Notes under the pieces: generated by a model | Seen by the model: the letters and a program-made list of their open reading frames with translations, nothing else | What the model was told of the DNA's origin: nothing | Databases searched by the model: none | Made by a program: the position numbers and the translations under genes | Origin: Roseovarius spongiae | GTDB taxonomy: Bacteria; Pseudomonadota; Alphaproteobacteria; Rhodobacterales; Rhodobacteraceae | Direction: 5' to 3' | Assembly (NCBI RefSeq): GCF_003651245.1 | Contig: NZ_RAPE01000001.1 | Span: 62,001-126,000, forward strand | Length of the DNA stretch: 64,000 bases | In this document: piece after piece, positions 27,972 to 36,472 of the stretch | Position numbering within the stretch: position 1 is the first letter of the stretch | Layout of the letters: every line of letters starts with the position of its first letter

Positions 27972-28568
27972 TCATATTCCGCCGCGCGCGCGGATCGCCT
28001 CGGCCACGTGGTCCGCGTCGTCGATCGCGAGAAGCGCGAAGGGCAGCACGATCCGCCAGCCCACCCGCCGGGGCGAGCGCGCGCGCCAGGATTGCGCCAG
28101 CAGTCCGCCCTTGTGGGCCAGCGCGGGCGTGAAGCGGATCACCAGCGCGACGCCGAGTTCGAGCGCGCGCGTACTGATCCCGAAGCGCCTGAGCGGCGCG
28201 GCCAGCCGCCGCAGAACGGCGATCATGTCGTCAAGCCGCGTCGTCATGGTCACGAGGTTGGCCAGCCCCACGGCGGTCACGAGCCGCAGCGCGATCACGA
28301 GGCCGGCCTCCGGCGTGCCGGTCCAGCCATGCCAGAGCGCGATCACCGCGAGAAACGGCCAGAGCACCAGCAACCGTCCGACCCCCGCACGCAGGAAGAC
28401 GCGCCCCGGCGCGGCGTAGAGCGCCAGCATCCCGAGGAACGCCGCCGCGTGAAAGAGCGGCGCGCGCGCGGCGAAAAGCACCATCGTCGCCACGCAGAGC
28501 GCCGCCAGCTTGGCCCCGGCGGGCCAGCGGTGCGCGCGGGTCTCAACCGGCGAGGTCAGACAGATCAT
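27972..28568 (-). CDS. bioN: ECF transporter transmembrane (T) component
   Basis: 198 residues with about five membrane helices and the two Ala-Arg-Gly-type coupling motifs represented by SWRARSPRR-like and IRARGG segments near the end. It couples BioY to the ATPase. Its start lies inside the end of bioM (26-base overlap), indicating coupled translation. Confidence 0.88.
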   Translation of the reverse strand: MICLTSPVETRAHRWPAGAKLAALCVATMVLFAARAPLFHAAAFLGMLALYAAPGRVFLRAGVGRLLVLWPFLAVIALWHGWTGTPEAGLVIALRLVTAVGLANLVTMTTRLDDMIAVLRRLAAPLRRFGISTRALELGVALVIRFTPALAHKGGLLAQSWRARSPRRVGWRIVLPFALLAIDDADHVAEAIRARGGI

Positions 28569-29274
28569 CGCGCCCCCCCGCCCGTCGCATTTCGGCCCCG
28601 TAAGCCGCCAGCACCCGCGCCGCGGGACCGTCCTGCTTGATGCGCCCCGCGTCCAGCCAGATCACCCGCTCATACCCCGTCAGCGCGTCCGGGTCGTGCG
28701 ATACGTGCACGAGCGTCGCCGGCGCCGCGTCGAGATAGCGCCCAAGCTGCATCCGCGTCGGGATATCGAGCCCCGACAGCGGCTCATCCAGAAGGATCAC
28801 CGCCGGCTCCATCGCCAGCACGGCCATCAGGCAGACCAGCTGTTTCTGTCCCTGCGACAGCGTGTGCACGGCGGCGCCGGCCCAATGCGCCTTGTCGAAC
28901 CGTGAGAGGATCGCGGCGACGGCGCGGGCGGCCTCGGACTTGCTGCGCCCCTGCTGTGTGAGGCCAAAGGCGATCTCCTCCTCAATGGTGGGAAAGATGA
29001 TCTGGTGATCGGGGTTCTGGAACAACATGCCGACCACGCCGACCGCGCGCTTGCGGTCGTGCGCCACATCCACGCCGCCCACCCGCGCCTGCCCGCGATC
29101 CGGCGCGATCAGCCCGGCGATGACGCGAATCAGCGTCGATTTGCCCGACCCGTTGCGCCCGACGATCCCGATCCGCCGCTCGGTTGCGGCCAGATCGACG
29201 CCGTCGAGCACGCGCCGCCCGTCCAGCGTCAGCGCGACGTCGCGCAGCTCGATCAAGGGGGCGTCTGGGGGCAT
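28543..29274 (-). CDS. bioM: Biotin ECF transporter ATP-binding protein
   Basis: 243 residues. Walker A GRNGSGKST near 40, Q-loop FQNPDHQIIFPTIEEEIAFG near 85-105 with the ECF-typical second Gln-x-Ile, signature LSQGQKQLV near 140, Walker B ILLDEPLSGLD near 160, and switch His in HVSHDPD near 192. Powers biotin uptake. A dedicated partner ATPase makes this a group I BioMNY system. No BioR-type box was found in the 126-base gap to the divergent E1 gene. Confidence 0.92.
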   Translation of the reverse strand: MPPDAPLIELRDVALTLDGRRVLDGVDLAATERRIGIVGRNGSGKSTLIRVIAGLIAPDRGQARVGGVDVAHDRKRAVGVVGMLFQNPDHQIIFPTIEEEIAFGLTQQGRSKSEAARAVAAILSRFDKAHWAGAAVHTLSQGQKQLVCLMAVLAMEPAVILLDEPLSGLDIPTRMQLGRYLDAAPATLVHVSHDPDALTGYERVIWLDAGRIKQDGPAARVLAAYGAEMRRAGGRDDLSDLAG

Positions 29275-29400
29275 GATACGGCTTTCGGTCAGGGCTGCGC
29301 TATCTACCCGCGTGCGGGGCCATCGGGCAAGGGGCGCGTGCATCTTGCCCTCGTCCGGCAAACGTCTAGGTTGGCGAAAACCGCCGCCCGGAGACCCCAC

Positions 29401-31590
29401 ATGGATCGCGCCGAGATCGTTCACGAGAATTTCCACAATCGCTGCCGGACGGGCGACCTCCCGCCGGGCCGCGCGCCGGGCGGAGGGCTCGGGCGCGCCG
29501 ACGCCGCGCGGCTCTTTCGCGCGCAATGCCTGAGCCGCGCGCTCGACCGCACCAGCCGGGCGATGCAGAAGGCCGGGCAGGGGTTTTACACCATCGGCTC
29601 GAGCGGGCACGAGGGCATGGCGGCGGTGGCGCATGCGCTGCGCCCCGACGATATCGCGTTCCTGCACTACCGTGACGCGGCGTTCCAGATCGCCCGCGCC
29701 GACCAGGTTCCGGGCCAGTCGATCGCCTGGGACATGTTGCTGAGCTTCGCCTGCTCGAGCGAGGACCCGGTATCGGGCGGGCGGCACAAGGTCCTGGGGT
29801 CAAAGGCGCTGATGATCCCGCCGCAGACCTCGACCATCGCTTCGCACCTGCCCAAGGCGGTGGGCGCGGCCTATGGCATCGGTCTTGCGCGCCGCCGACC
29901 GCCCGAGCACCGCGCGCTCCCCGCCGACGGCATCGCGATGGCGAGCTTCGGGGACGCCTCGGCCAACCATTCGACCGCGCAGGGCGCGATCAACGCCGCC
30001 GGCTGGGCCAGCGTGCAATCCGCGCCGATGCCCCTCCTGCTGGTCTGCGAGGATAACGGCATCGGCATCTCGACCGAGACGCCGAAGGGCTGGATCGAGG
30101 CGTCAATGCGCCACCGCCCCGGCATCCGGTATTTCAGCGCCGACGGGCTGGATATGTATGACACCGCACGCGCCGCCGCCGAGGCCGCCGCTTACGTCCG
30201 CCGCCAGCGCAAGCCGGCGTTCCTGCATCTCACGATGGTGCGCCTTTACGGCCACGCGGGCGCGGACCTGCCCACGACCTACCTGCCCAAGGCGCAGGTC
30301 GAGGCGGAAGAGGCGAACGATCCGCTCCTGCATTCCGTACGGCTCATGGACGCCGCCGGGGTGATGACGCCGCAAGAGGCGCTCAAGGTCTATGACGAAA
30401 CCTGCGACCGCGTGGCCCGCGTAGCGGCCGAGGCGGCGCAACGCCCGCGCCTGAAAACCGCCGCCGAGGTGATGGACACCATCATCCCGCCCAAGCGCCA
30501 TTGCGCGCCGACCAACGGGCCGAGCGCCGAGGCGCGCGAGGCCGCCTTCGGCAGCGACATGAAGCAGATGGACCAACCGCAGCCGATGGTGCGGCTCATC
30601 AACTGGGCACTGACCGACCTGATGCTGGAACATGGCGAGATCACCCTCATGGGCGAGGACGTCGGCCGCAAGGGCGGCGTCTATGGCGTCACCAAGGCGC
30701 TGCACCAGCGCTTCGGCCCCGACCGGGTGATCGACACGCTGCTGGATGAACAATCCATTCTCGGCCTCGCCATCGGCCTCGCCCATAACGGGTTTCTGCC
30801 GATGCCGGAAATCCAGTTCCTCGCCTACCTGCACAACGCCGAGGACCAGTTGCGCGGCGAGGCGGCGACGCTGCCCTTCTTCTCGCGGGGGCAGTTCACC
30901 AACCCGATGGTGCTGCGCATCGCCGGGCTGGGCTATCAGAAGGGGTTCGGCGGGCATTTCCACAACGACAACTCGCTCGCCGTGCTGCGCGACATTCCGG
31001 GGATCATCATCGCCTGCCCGTCCTCGGGGGCGGATGCGGCATGCATGTTGCGCGAATGCGTGCGCCTTGCGCGCGAGGAACAGCGCGTGGTGGTGTTCAT
31101 GGAGCCGATCGCGCTTTATCCGATGCGCGACCTGCTTGAAGCCGGGGATGGGGCGTGGATGGAGACCTACCCCGCCCCCGACCGGGTGATCGGGCTGGGC
31201 GAGGTGGGCGTGCATGGCGACGGGACCGACCTTGCCATCGTGACCTACGGCAACGGGCATTACCTGTCGCGCCAGGCGCAGGCGCGGCTGGCCGGCGACG
31301 GGGTGAACGCCCGCGTGATCGACATGCGCTGGATCGCGCCCTTGCCCGAGGACGCGCTCTTGCGGGCGGTCGAGGGCTGCGATGCGGTGCTCATCGTCGA
31401 CGAATGCCGGCGCACCGGCGGGCAGGCCGAAGCCCTGATGGCGCTTTTCACCGAGAAGAGCGACCTGCCGCACGCGCGCCTCGTTGCCGAGGACAGCTTC
31501 ATCGCGACCGGACCGGCCTATGGCGCGACCATGCCCTCGGCTGACGGGATATATGACGCAGCCCGAGCGCTGCTGGAGGACCGGACATGA
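29401..31590 (+). CDS. 2-oxoacid dehydrogenase E1, alpha-beta fusion
   Basis: 729 residues combining both E1 subunits in one chain. Residues about 20-370 are the alpha part with the ThDP site from GDASANHSTAQG (about 184) to EDN (about 217); about 395-729 are the beta part with GEDVGRKGGVYGVT (about 418) and the conserved HNDNS turn near 522. Related single-chain E1s belong to branched-chain 2-oxoacid dehydrogenases. No E2 or E3 gene is nearby, so a shared E2 or a stand-alone decarboxylase activity is possible. ATGA overlap with the FabD-like gene. Divergent from bioMNY. Confidence 0.87.
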   Translation: MDRAEIVHENFHNRCRTGDLPPGRAPGGGLGRADAARLFRAQCLSRALDRTSRAMQKAGQGFYTIGSSGHEGMAAVAHALRPDDIAFLHYRDAAFQIARADQVPGQSIAWDMLLSFACSSEDPVSGGRHKVLGSKALMIPPQTSTIASHLPKAVGAAYGIGLARRRPPEHRALPADGIAMASFGDASANHSTAQGAINAAGWASVQSAPMPLLLVCEDNGIGISTETPKGWIEASMRHRPGIRYFSADGLDMYDTARAAAEAAAYVRRQRKPAFLHLTMVRLYGHAGADLPTTYLPKAQVEAEEANDPLLHSVRLMDAAGVMTPQEALKVYDETCDRVARVAAEAAQRPRLKTAAEVMDTIIPPKRHCAPTNGPSAEAREAAFGSDMKQMDQPQPMVRLINWALTDLMLEHGEITLMGEDVGRKGGVYGVTKALHQRFGPDRVIDTLLDEQSILGLAIGLAHNGFLPMPEIQFLAYLHNAEDQLRGEAATLPFFSRGQFTNPMVLRIAGLGYQKGFGGHFHNDNSLAVLRDIPGIIIACPSSGADAACMLRECVRLAREEQRVVVFMEPIALYPMRDLLEAGDGAWMETYPAPDRVIGLGEVGVHGDGTDLAIVTYGNGHYLSRQAQARLAGDGVNARVIDMRWIAPLPEDALLRAVEGCDAVLIVDECRRTGGQAEALMALFTEKSDLPHARLVAEDSFIATGPAYGATMPSADGIYDAARALLEDRT

Positions 31591-32609
31591 CCCGCCGCGC
31601 CGTCGTCATCTGCCCGGGCCGCGGGACCTACAACAAGGCGGAGATCGGCTATCTCGCCCGCCACCACGCCGGGCGGGTCGCGCCGCTCGACGCTGCGCGC
31701 GAGGCCGAAGGGCTCGATACGCTGACCGCGCTGGACGGGGCCGAGAGGTTCGCCCCCAAACTGCACTTGCGCGGGGATATCGCAGCCCCCCTGATCTACG
31801 CCTGTTCCGCGCTCGACGCAGGCGCGCTGGCCGAGGATATCGAGGTGGTCGCGGTCACGGGCAACTCGATGGGCTGGTATACCGCGTTGGCGGTGGGCGG
31901 CGCGCTGAGCCTCGTGGACGGTCTGCGCGTCACCACGACGATGGGACGGCTCATGCATGACGCGATGATCGGCGGGCAGTTGATCTATCCCTGCACCGAT
32001 GCGGACTGGCGCGCGGACCCGAATCGGCGCGCCGCGCTGCTTGCCACGGTGGCCGAGATCGACGCGCGCGCGGACCATGTGCTGCGCCTGTCCATCGACC
32101 TCGGCGGGATGTTGGTGCTGGCGGGGAACGGGGCCGGGCTCGATGCGTTCGAATCGGATGTGCCGCGCGTGCAGGACCGCTTTCCGTTGCGCCTGCCGGG
32201 GCACGCGGCGTTTCATACCGACCTGCAGGCGCCGGTGGCCGAGGCCGGGCGCGCCGCACTCGGCGCGGACCTCTTCCACGCGCCCGCGATCCCGCTTATC
32301 GACGGGCGCGGCGCAATCTGGTGGCCCGAGGCGAGCGACCCGGCGGCGCTGCGCGCCTACACGCTTGGCCACCAAGTGACCGAGGCTTACGATTTCGCCC
32401 GCGCCATCGCGATTTCGGCGCGCGAATTCGCGCCCGATCTGTTCATCGTCACCGGCCCCGGCACGACGCTGGGCGGCGCGGTGGCGCAATCACTGATCGC
32501 CTGCGGCTGGGACGGGATGCAGGACAAACCCGCGTTCCAGACCTGGCAGGAGGATGGCCCGCGCCTCGTCTCGATGGGGCGCGAGGATCAGCGCGGGGTC
32601 GTGACGTAA
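31587..32609 (+). CDS. FabD-like acyl carrier protein acyltransferase
   Basis: 340 residues. Nucleophile Ser in TGNSMGWYTA near 92 (GHSxG in FabD, here GNSMG), Arg in MGRLMHDA near 116 and the partner His in GHAAFHTDL near 208, in the order and spacing of malonyl-CoA:ACP transacylases. Overlaps the E1 fusion gene by four bases (ATGA), so the two act together; one guess is acyl transfer using the acyl-CoA made by the dehydrogenase. Substrate unknown. Its stop codon abuts the two-hairpin element. Confidence 0.75.
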   Translation: MTRRAVVICPGRGTYNKAEIGYLARHHAGRVAPLDAAREAEGLDTLTALDGAERFAPKLHLRGDIAAPLIYACSALDAGALAEDIEVVAVTGNSMGWYTALAVGGALSLVDGLRVTTTMGRLMHDAMIGGQLIYPCTDADWRADPNRRAALLATVAEIDARADHVLRLSIDLGGMLVLAGNGAGLDAFESDVPRVQDRFPLRLPGHAAFHTDLQAPVAEAGRAALGADLFHAPAIPLIDGRGAIWWPEASDPAALRAYTLGHQVTEAYDFARAIAISAREFAPDLFIVTGPGTTLGGAVAQSLIACGWDGMQDKPAFQTWQEDGPRLVSMGREDQRGVVT

Positions 32610-32658
32610 TTCTCTTTTTCAAAGAGAATTCCCAAGACTTTTCCATGAAAAGTCTTGG
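32608..32658. repeat. Two-hairpin convergent-junction element, copy 3
   Basis: Hairpin one (32608-32630): AATTCTCTTT with complement. Hairpin two (32632-32658): CCAAGACTTTTC with complement and CAT loop. Read on the minus strand the module order equals copy 2. Sits between the convergent FabD-like and dctM genes, overlapping the former's TAA stop. Confidence 0.75.
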
Positions 32659-32661
32659 ACG

Positions 32662-34062
32662 TCACACCTGACCCGGCAGCCAGAGAACGATCATCGGAAA
32701 GCTCACCAGCAGGGCGATGGTGATTGCGTCGGCGATGAAGAAGGGCGTGACGCCCTTGAACACGTCCTGCACGCTCAGATCCTCGCGCACGCCGGCCACC
32801 ACGAAACAGTTGAGCCCGATGGGCGGGGTGATGAGGCAGAACTCGGCCATCTTGACCACCAGGATGCCGAACCAGATCGCGCACATCGGCCCCGACATGC
32901 CGAAGGTGCTGTCGGCGGCACTCACCAACTCGCCCCCGTTCAGCGCCATGACCGCCGGGTAGACCACCGGCAGCGTCAGCAGCAGCATCCCGATCGCGTC
33001 CATGAACATGCCCAGCACCGCGTAGGCCAGCAGGATGCAGACCAGGATCAGCATCGGCGACACGGTCAGCGAGGTGATCCAGTCCGCGAAGGCGCCCGGC
33101 AGGTCAGCGAACCCGAGGAAACGCACATAGACCAGCACGCCCCAGATGATGGTGAAGATCATCACCGAGAGCTTTGCGGTCTCGAGCAGCGCCGCCTTCA
33201 GTTCCGCCCAGCGCATCCCGCGCCAGACCGCCATGAGAAAGACGATGAAGGCGCCGATCGCGCCGCCCTCGGTCGGCGTGCCCCAGGCGTCGCCGCCGAA
33301 GGGGTTGTAGACGAAGAAGATGATCGTCACGACCACCAGCACGATGGGCAGCGCGGGCGGCAGCGCCACCAGCCGTTCGCGCCAGGTGAACCCGCCGACC
33401 GGCGGGCCGAACCCCTTGATCGTCAGCGCAAGCCCGATGATGAGCGCGCCGTAGACGAAGGCGGAAAACACCCCCGGCAGGAACCCGGCGAGCAGCAGCT
33501 TGCCCACGTCCTGTTCGACGATGATCGCATATATGACGAGGATCGCCGAGGGCGGGATGAGCGAGGCGAGCGTGCCGCCCGCCGCCACGACCCCGGCGGC
33601 GAATTTCTTGTCATAACCGATCTTCAGCATCTCCGGGATCGCGATCCGCGCGAAGACCGCGGCGGTGGCCACGGACGCGCCCGAAACCGCGGCGAACCCC
33701 GCGGTGGCGAAGACGGTCGACACCGCCAGCCCCCCCGGCACCCAGGCGATCCAGCGTTTCGCCGCCTCGAACAGCGCCTTGGTCAGCCCCGCGTAATAGG
33801 CGAGATAGCCGATCAGGATGAAGGTCGGGATGAGCGAGAGCGCCTGGCTCGACACCTTGGAATGGGGCACCTGTCCAGCGGTCTTCACCGCTACGGTCAG
33901 CGCCCAGAGGAAATCCTCGCCCGCATAGCCCTTCTTGGCCCAGAAGATCCAGATCAGCCCGATCAGCCCCGCGCCCGCGGCGGCGAAGGCCACGCGCATT
34001 CCGAGGATGACAAAGACCAGCATCCCGCCGGTGACCGCAAGGCCGATATCGATGGGTTCCAT
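32662..34062 (-). CDS. dctM: TRAP transporter large permease (DctM)
   Basis: 466 residues with about 12-14 membrane helices. Family features include the early GMRVAFAAAGAGL segment, GGTLASLIPPSAILVIYAII near 165, and a C-terminal ITPPIGLNCFVV. It is the Na+-coupled transport channel of a tripartite carboxylate carrier. Five bases follow dctQ. Last gene of the minus-strand module that begins with BKACE. Confidence 0.93.
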   Translation of the reverse strand: MEPIDIGLAVTGGMLVFVILGMRVAFAAAGAGLIGLIWIFWAKKGYAGEDFLWALTVAVKTAGQVPHSKVSSQALSLIPTFILIGYLAYYAGLTKALFEAAKRWIAWVPGGLAVSTVFATAGFAAVSGASVATAAVFARIAIPEMLKIGYDKKFAAGVVAAGGTLASLIPPSAILVIYAIIVEQDVGKLLLAGFLPGVFSAFVYGALIIGLALTIKGFGPPVGGFTWRERLVALPPALPIVLVVVTIIFFVYNPFGGDAWGTPTEGGAIGAFIVFLMAVWRGMRWAELKAALLETAKLSVMIFTIIWGVLVYVRFLGFADLPGAFADWITSLTVSPMLILVCILLAYAVLGMFMDAIGMLLLTLPVVYPAVMALNGGELVSAADSTFGMSGPMCAIWFGILVVKMAEFCLITPPIGLNCFVVAGVREDLSVQDVFKGVTPFFIADAITIALLVSFPMIVLWLPGQV

Positions 34063-34067
34063 CGCGC

Positions 34068-34700
34068 CTATCCGTCCCGGCCGGACAGTTGCTCGGCCTC
34101 CATGCGCGCCTGCGTGGCCGCGTCCGTCACCAGCGGCACGGCGACGGGCGCGTCCGCGTTTCGCAGGAAGGCGCGGCCATAGCCCCAGAGTTGCAGCACC
34201 AGCCGCAGCGACAGCACCGCAAAGGCCACCGGCGCCAGCAGCTTGGCCGGCCAGAGCGGCAGGGCGATGTCCATGCTGCTGTCACGGCTCCAGAGCGGCG
34301 CGCCGAAGTCGAAACTGCGCGAGAAATGCGCCCAGCTGCCCCAGACCAGCAGAAGCATCAACGCCAACACCGCCAGCGTGGTGATGAACTCGGCCACCCA
34401 GAGCGCGCGACCCCTGAGCGCCCCGACGACGATATCCATGCGGATATGCCCGCCGTCGCGCTGGGTAAAGGAGATGCCCATGAAGGCGATCAGCGGCATC
34501 GCCTGCTCGATCCAGTCGACATAGCCCGGCAAGGGCTGGTTGAGGAAATTCCGCCCGGACACCGACACCACGGCAAGGATCATCAGGGCGAACACCGCCA
34601 GGCCGCTCAGCAGCGCCAGAACGCGTTCTAGCCGATAGAGCGCGCGGTCGATCCGGCTCAATCGGCTGTCATCGGTGATGATCGACGCGCTGCCTGCCAT
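34068..34700 (-). CDS. dctQ: TRAP transporter small permease (DctQ)
   Basis: 210 residues, four membrane helices, from the ATG six bases after AGGAG; an ATG five codons upstream is less well placed. SGRNFLNQPLPGYVDWIEQ and GGHIRMDI are typical of DctQ. Forms the membrane complex with DctM. Separated from dctP by a small unknown gene and a hairpin, an unusual interruption. Confidence 0.9.
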   Translation of the reverse strand: MAGSASIITDDSRLSRIDRALYRLERVLALLSGLAVFALMILAVVSVSGRNFLNQPLPGYVDWIEQAMPLIAFMGISFTQRDGGHIRMDIVVGALRGRALWVAEFITTLAVLALMLLLVWGSWAHFSRSFDFGAPLWSRDSSMDIALPLWPAKLLAPVAFAVLSLRLVLQLWGYGRAFLRNADAPVAVPLVTDAATQARMEAEQLSGRDG

Positions 34701-34757
34701 TCGCTCTCCTTCCATTTGGCGGCAACAGTCGAGTCACTGTAGATACTCGGCGTATGC

Positions 34758-35021
34758 CTATGTCTCTTGGGGCGTCAGTTGTACCGCAACCCGGCTGACA
34801 AAGGGGTCGGCCATGCTAGCTGCAAACGTCTTTGTCCTGACCACGAACGGAGGGTTGGCACCCTGCCCGTAGTCGACACTCCAGACTTGCCCCACATCTG
34901 GTATGAAGGGTGGCTGACTCCCGTCGAAAACGAACTCTTCATGGAATATCTGATCGCCATTCTGATCTCTGATGTCGACCTGAAGCACAAATTTCGATTC
35001 GGCTATCTCTTGGGGGCACAT
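34758..35021 (-). CDS. Small unknown protein inserted in TRAP operon
   Basis: 87 residues starting MCPQEIAES, with an AGGA site about nine bases before ATG. No family recognised. The protein is polar, has no signal or membrane segment, and alternates beta-like strands (KFVLQVDIRDQNGDQIFHEEFVFDG) with loops; Phe, Val, Asp and Gln are enriched. Codon use and base composition are visibly lower in GC than the flanking TRAP genes. A 92-codon frame on the other strand is less plausible. It may be a horizontally gained or fast-evolving gene, or a regulator of the transporter. Confidence 0.55.
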   Translation of the reverse strand: MCPQEIAESKFVLQVDIRDQNGDQIFHEEFVFDGSQPPFIPDVGQVWSVDYGQGANPPFVVRTKTFAASMADPFVSRVAVQLTPQET

Positions 35022-35075
35022 GTCACCGTGTCCTATCGCAAATGATCGCTTGCACCGTTCCGCGCACCGATCCGA

Positions 35076-35104
35076 GGCCTCGCGCATTCGAGCGCGGCGA
35101 GGCC
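35076..35104 (-). terminator. Hairpin downstream of dctP
   Basis: GGCCTCGC and GCGAGGCC arms 13 bases apart, about 35 bases past the dctP stop. In TRAP operons a partial terminator here lets the binding protein be made in excess over the permeases; that role is inferred. Confidence 0.45.
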
Positions 35105-35138
35105 CCCTGTGATGCTGAGGCGCGGAACGCTTAGACAC

Positions 35139-36155
35139 CTACATGCCCTTCAGCTCTTTCAGCTTCGCGGTCACGAAATCATAGAGCTCCTGCCCCGGCA
35201 GACCGCGGGCGTTCATGTCCTCGATCCAGGCCTGCGCGGCGGGACCGGCGACCTTTTCCTCGAAGGCGGCAAGACTGTTGTCGTCAAAGCTCACCCGCTC
35301 GATCCCGCGCTCGTCAAGCGCCGGACCCCATTTCGCCATCGTGTTGTTCTCGTAGTTCTCGACGTAGTAATCCAGCGCCTCGTCGATGGAGCCGAGCAAC
35401 GCCTCGCGATGCGCGTCGCTCAGGTCGTTCAGAGCATCGGTATTGGCGACCACGGGGCAGTTGACCGTTCCGGGGTTGAGGTTCGTGGTCCACCACTGCG
35501 CGTTCTCGATCGTGCCGAAGGACATGTGCGCGTGCGGGGCGAACGCCGCCGCCTTGATGACGCCGCTGTCGAGCGCCTGGCGCACCTCGGTCGCGGACAT
35601 CGAGGTGGGCACCGCGCCGACCGCCTCCATCGCCTGTCCGATCCCGCCGGTGGCGCGCACGGTCAGCCCCTCGAAATCATCGAGGCTCTGCGGCGCGTCG
35701 CCAAGGCCCACGAGGTTGTATTGCGGCATCGGCGAGGGCATGAGGATCGTCGCGTTCCAGCGGGCGAGGTCCTCCTTGACCGCGGGCTGATCATAAAGCG
35801 CCATCGACAGCTCGCGCTCCTGCGCGAGCGTCTCGACCCCGAGGAAGGGCAGTTCGAGGACGGTGATCGTCGGGTTCTTGTCGCGGTGGTAGCCCGCGCA
35901 GAACTGCGCCATCTCGAAGGCGCCGATGGAAATCCCGTCGAGGTTCTCCTTGTTCTTGGACAGGCCGCCATAGCTGAGGTTGAGGGTGAATTCGCCGTTG
36001 GTCTTCTCGCTCACCAGCTCGGCGAGCTTCTCCACGTGTTCGGTGAACGCCCGCCGCTTGCCCCAGAGGGATACGTTCCATTCCGTCGCGAGCGCCTGGC
36101 CCGCAAAGGTCATCGCGACCGCGGCGGCGAAGCCGCATTTCCAGCATTGTTTCAT
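35139..36155 (-). CDS. dctP: TRAP transporter substrate-binding protein (DctP)
   Basis: 338 residues from MKQCWKC with GGGAGA upstream. A signal peptide with cleavage after ALA (about residue 23) sends it to the periplasm. DctP fold: the LTVRATGGIGQAMEAVGA segment near 165 holds the arginine that binds a substrate carboxylate in this family. Position in the carnitine-like gene run suggests a betaine or carnitine-type acid as ligand, which is inference. Confidence 0.9.
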   Translation of the reverse strand: MKQCWKCGFAAAVAMTFAGQALATEWNVSLWGKRRAFTEHVEKLAELVSEKTNGEFTLNLSYGGLSKNKENLDGISIGAFEMAQFCAGYHRDKNPTITVLELPFLGVETLAQERELSMALYDQPAVKEDLARWNATILMPSPMPQYNLVGLGDAPQSLDDFEGLTVRATGGIGQAMEAVGAVPTSMSATEVRQALDSGVIKAAAFAPHAHMSFGTIENAQWWTTNLNPGTVNCPVVANTDALNDLSDAHREALLGSIDEALDYYVENYENNTMAKWGPALDERGIERVSFDDNSLAAFEEKVAGPAAQAWIEDMNARGLPGQELYDFVTAKLKELKGM

Positions 36156-36472
36156 CTGCCATCTCCCTGATGATCGTTTTTTCTGATCCCGACGATAGCC
36201 GACGACGCCGGATTGCAAAACCTGTTTTGACGGCGGCCCGGGTATTTCGCCTTCGGCGAGGATGTTTCTTGGCAAGAATAAAGACCGAGTTAACCTGAAT
36301 CGGCCAAGGTGACGTTACGGTTCAGGCGGGGACGCCGATGACCGTGCATGGAGAAGGGCGAGACGCCTTTTTCGGGGAGGGACGGATGCCGTCCCCTCCT
36401 CCTGTTCTTGCTTCCAGATATCCTCGTCAAAGGCGAAACACCTGACCGGCGGCCGCGCGACGCGGCCCGATG
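36156..36472. other. 317-base gap between caiD-like gene and dctP
   Basis: No credible gene. Holds a TATTT/CAAGAATAA motif copy (36258-36283), a GTTAAC, and an imperfect hairpin GGGACGG-ATG-CCGTCCC followed by CTCCTCCTG near 36383-36399. Probably contains the caiD-side terminator and the TRAP operon promoter. Confidence 0.5.
36258..36283 (+). repeat. TATTT/CAAGAAGAA intergenic motif, copy A
   Basis: GAGGATGTTTCTTGGCAAGA followed by ATAAAG; resembles the copies at 48920 and 56390. Short, so chance similarity is not excluded. Confidence 0.35.

Noticed and set aside
25281..28640. 1119-codon open frame on the plus strand
   Set aside because: It runs antisense to four well-supported genes and its protein is Arg/Gly/His-rich low-complexity sequence, the usual shadow in high-GC DNA.
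29275..29400. BioR operator before bioM
   Set aside because: Looked for a TTATCTATAA-like palindrome; only a partial TATCTA is present.
32601..32665. GTGACGT and ACGTCAC flanking copy 3 of the two-hairpin element, as insertion footprints
   Set aside because: They are inverted, not direct, repeats and overlap the coding ends of both genes; no transposase-like features.
34767..35045. 92-codon plus-strand frame opposite the unknown TRAP-operon gene
   Set aside because: No fitting ribosome site, and the minus-strand frame has better start, composition and operon direction.
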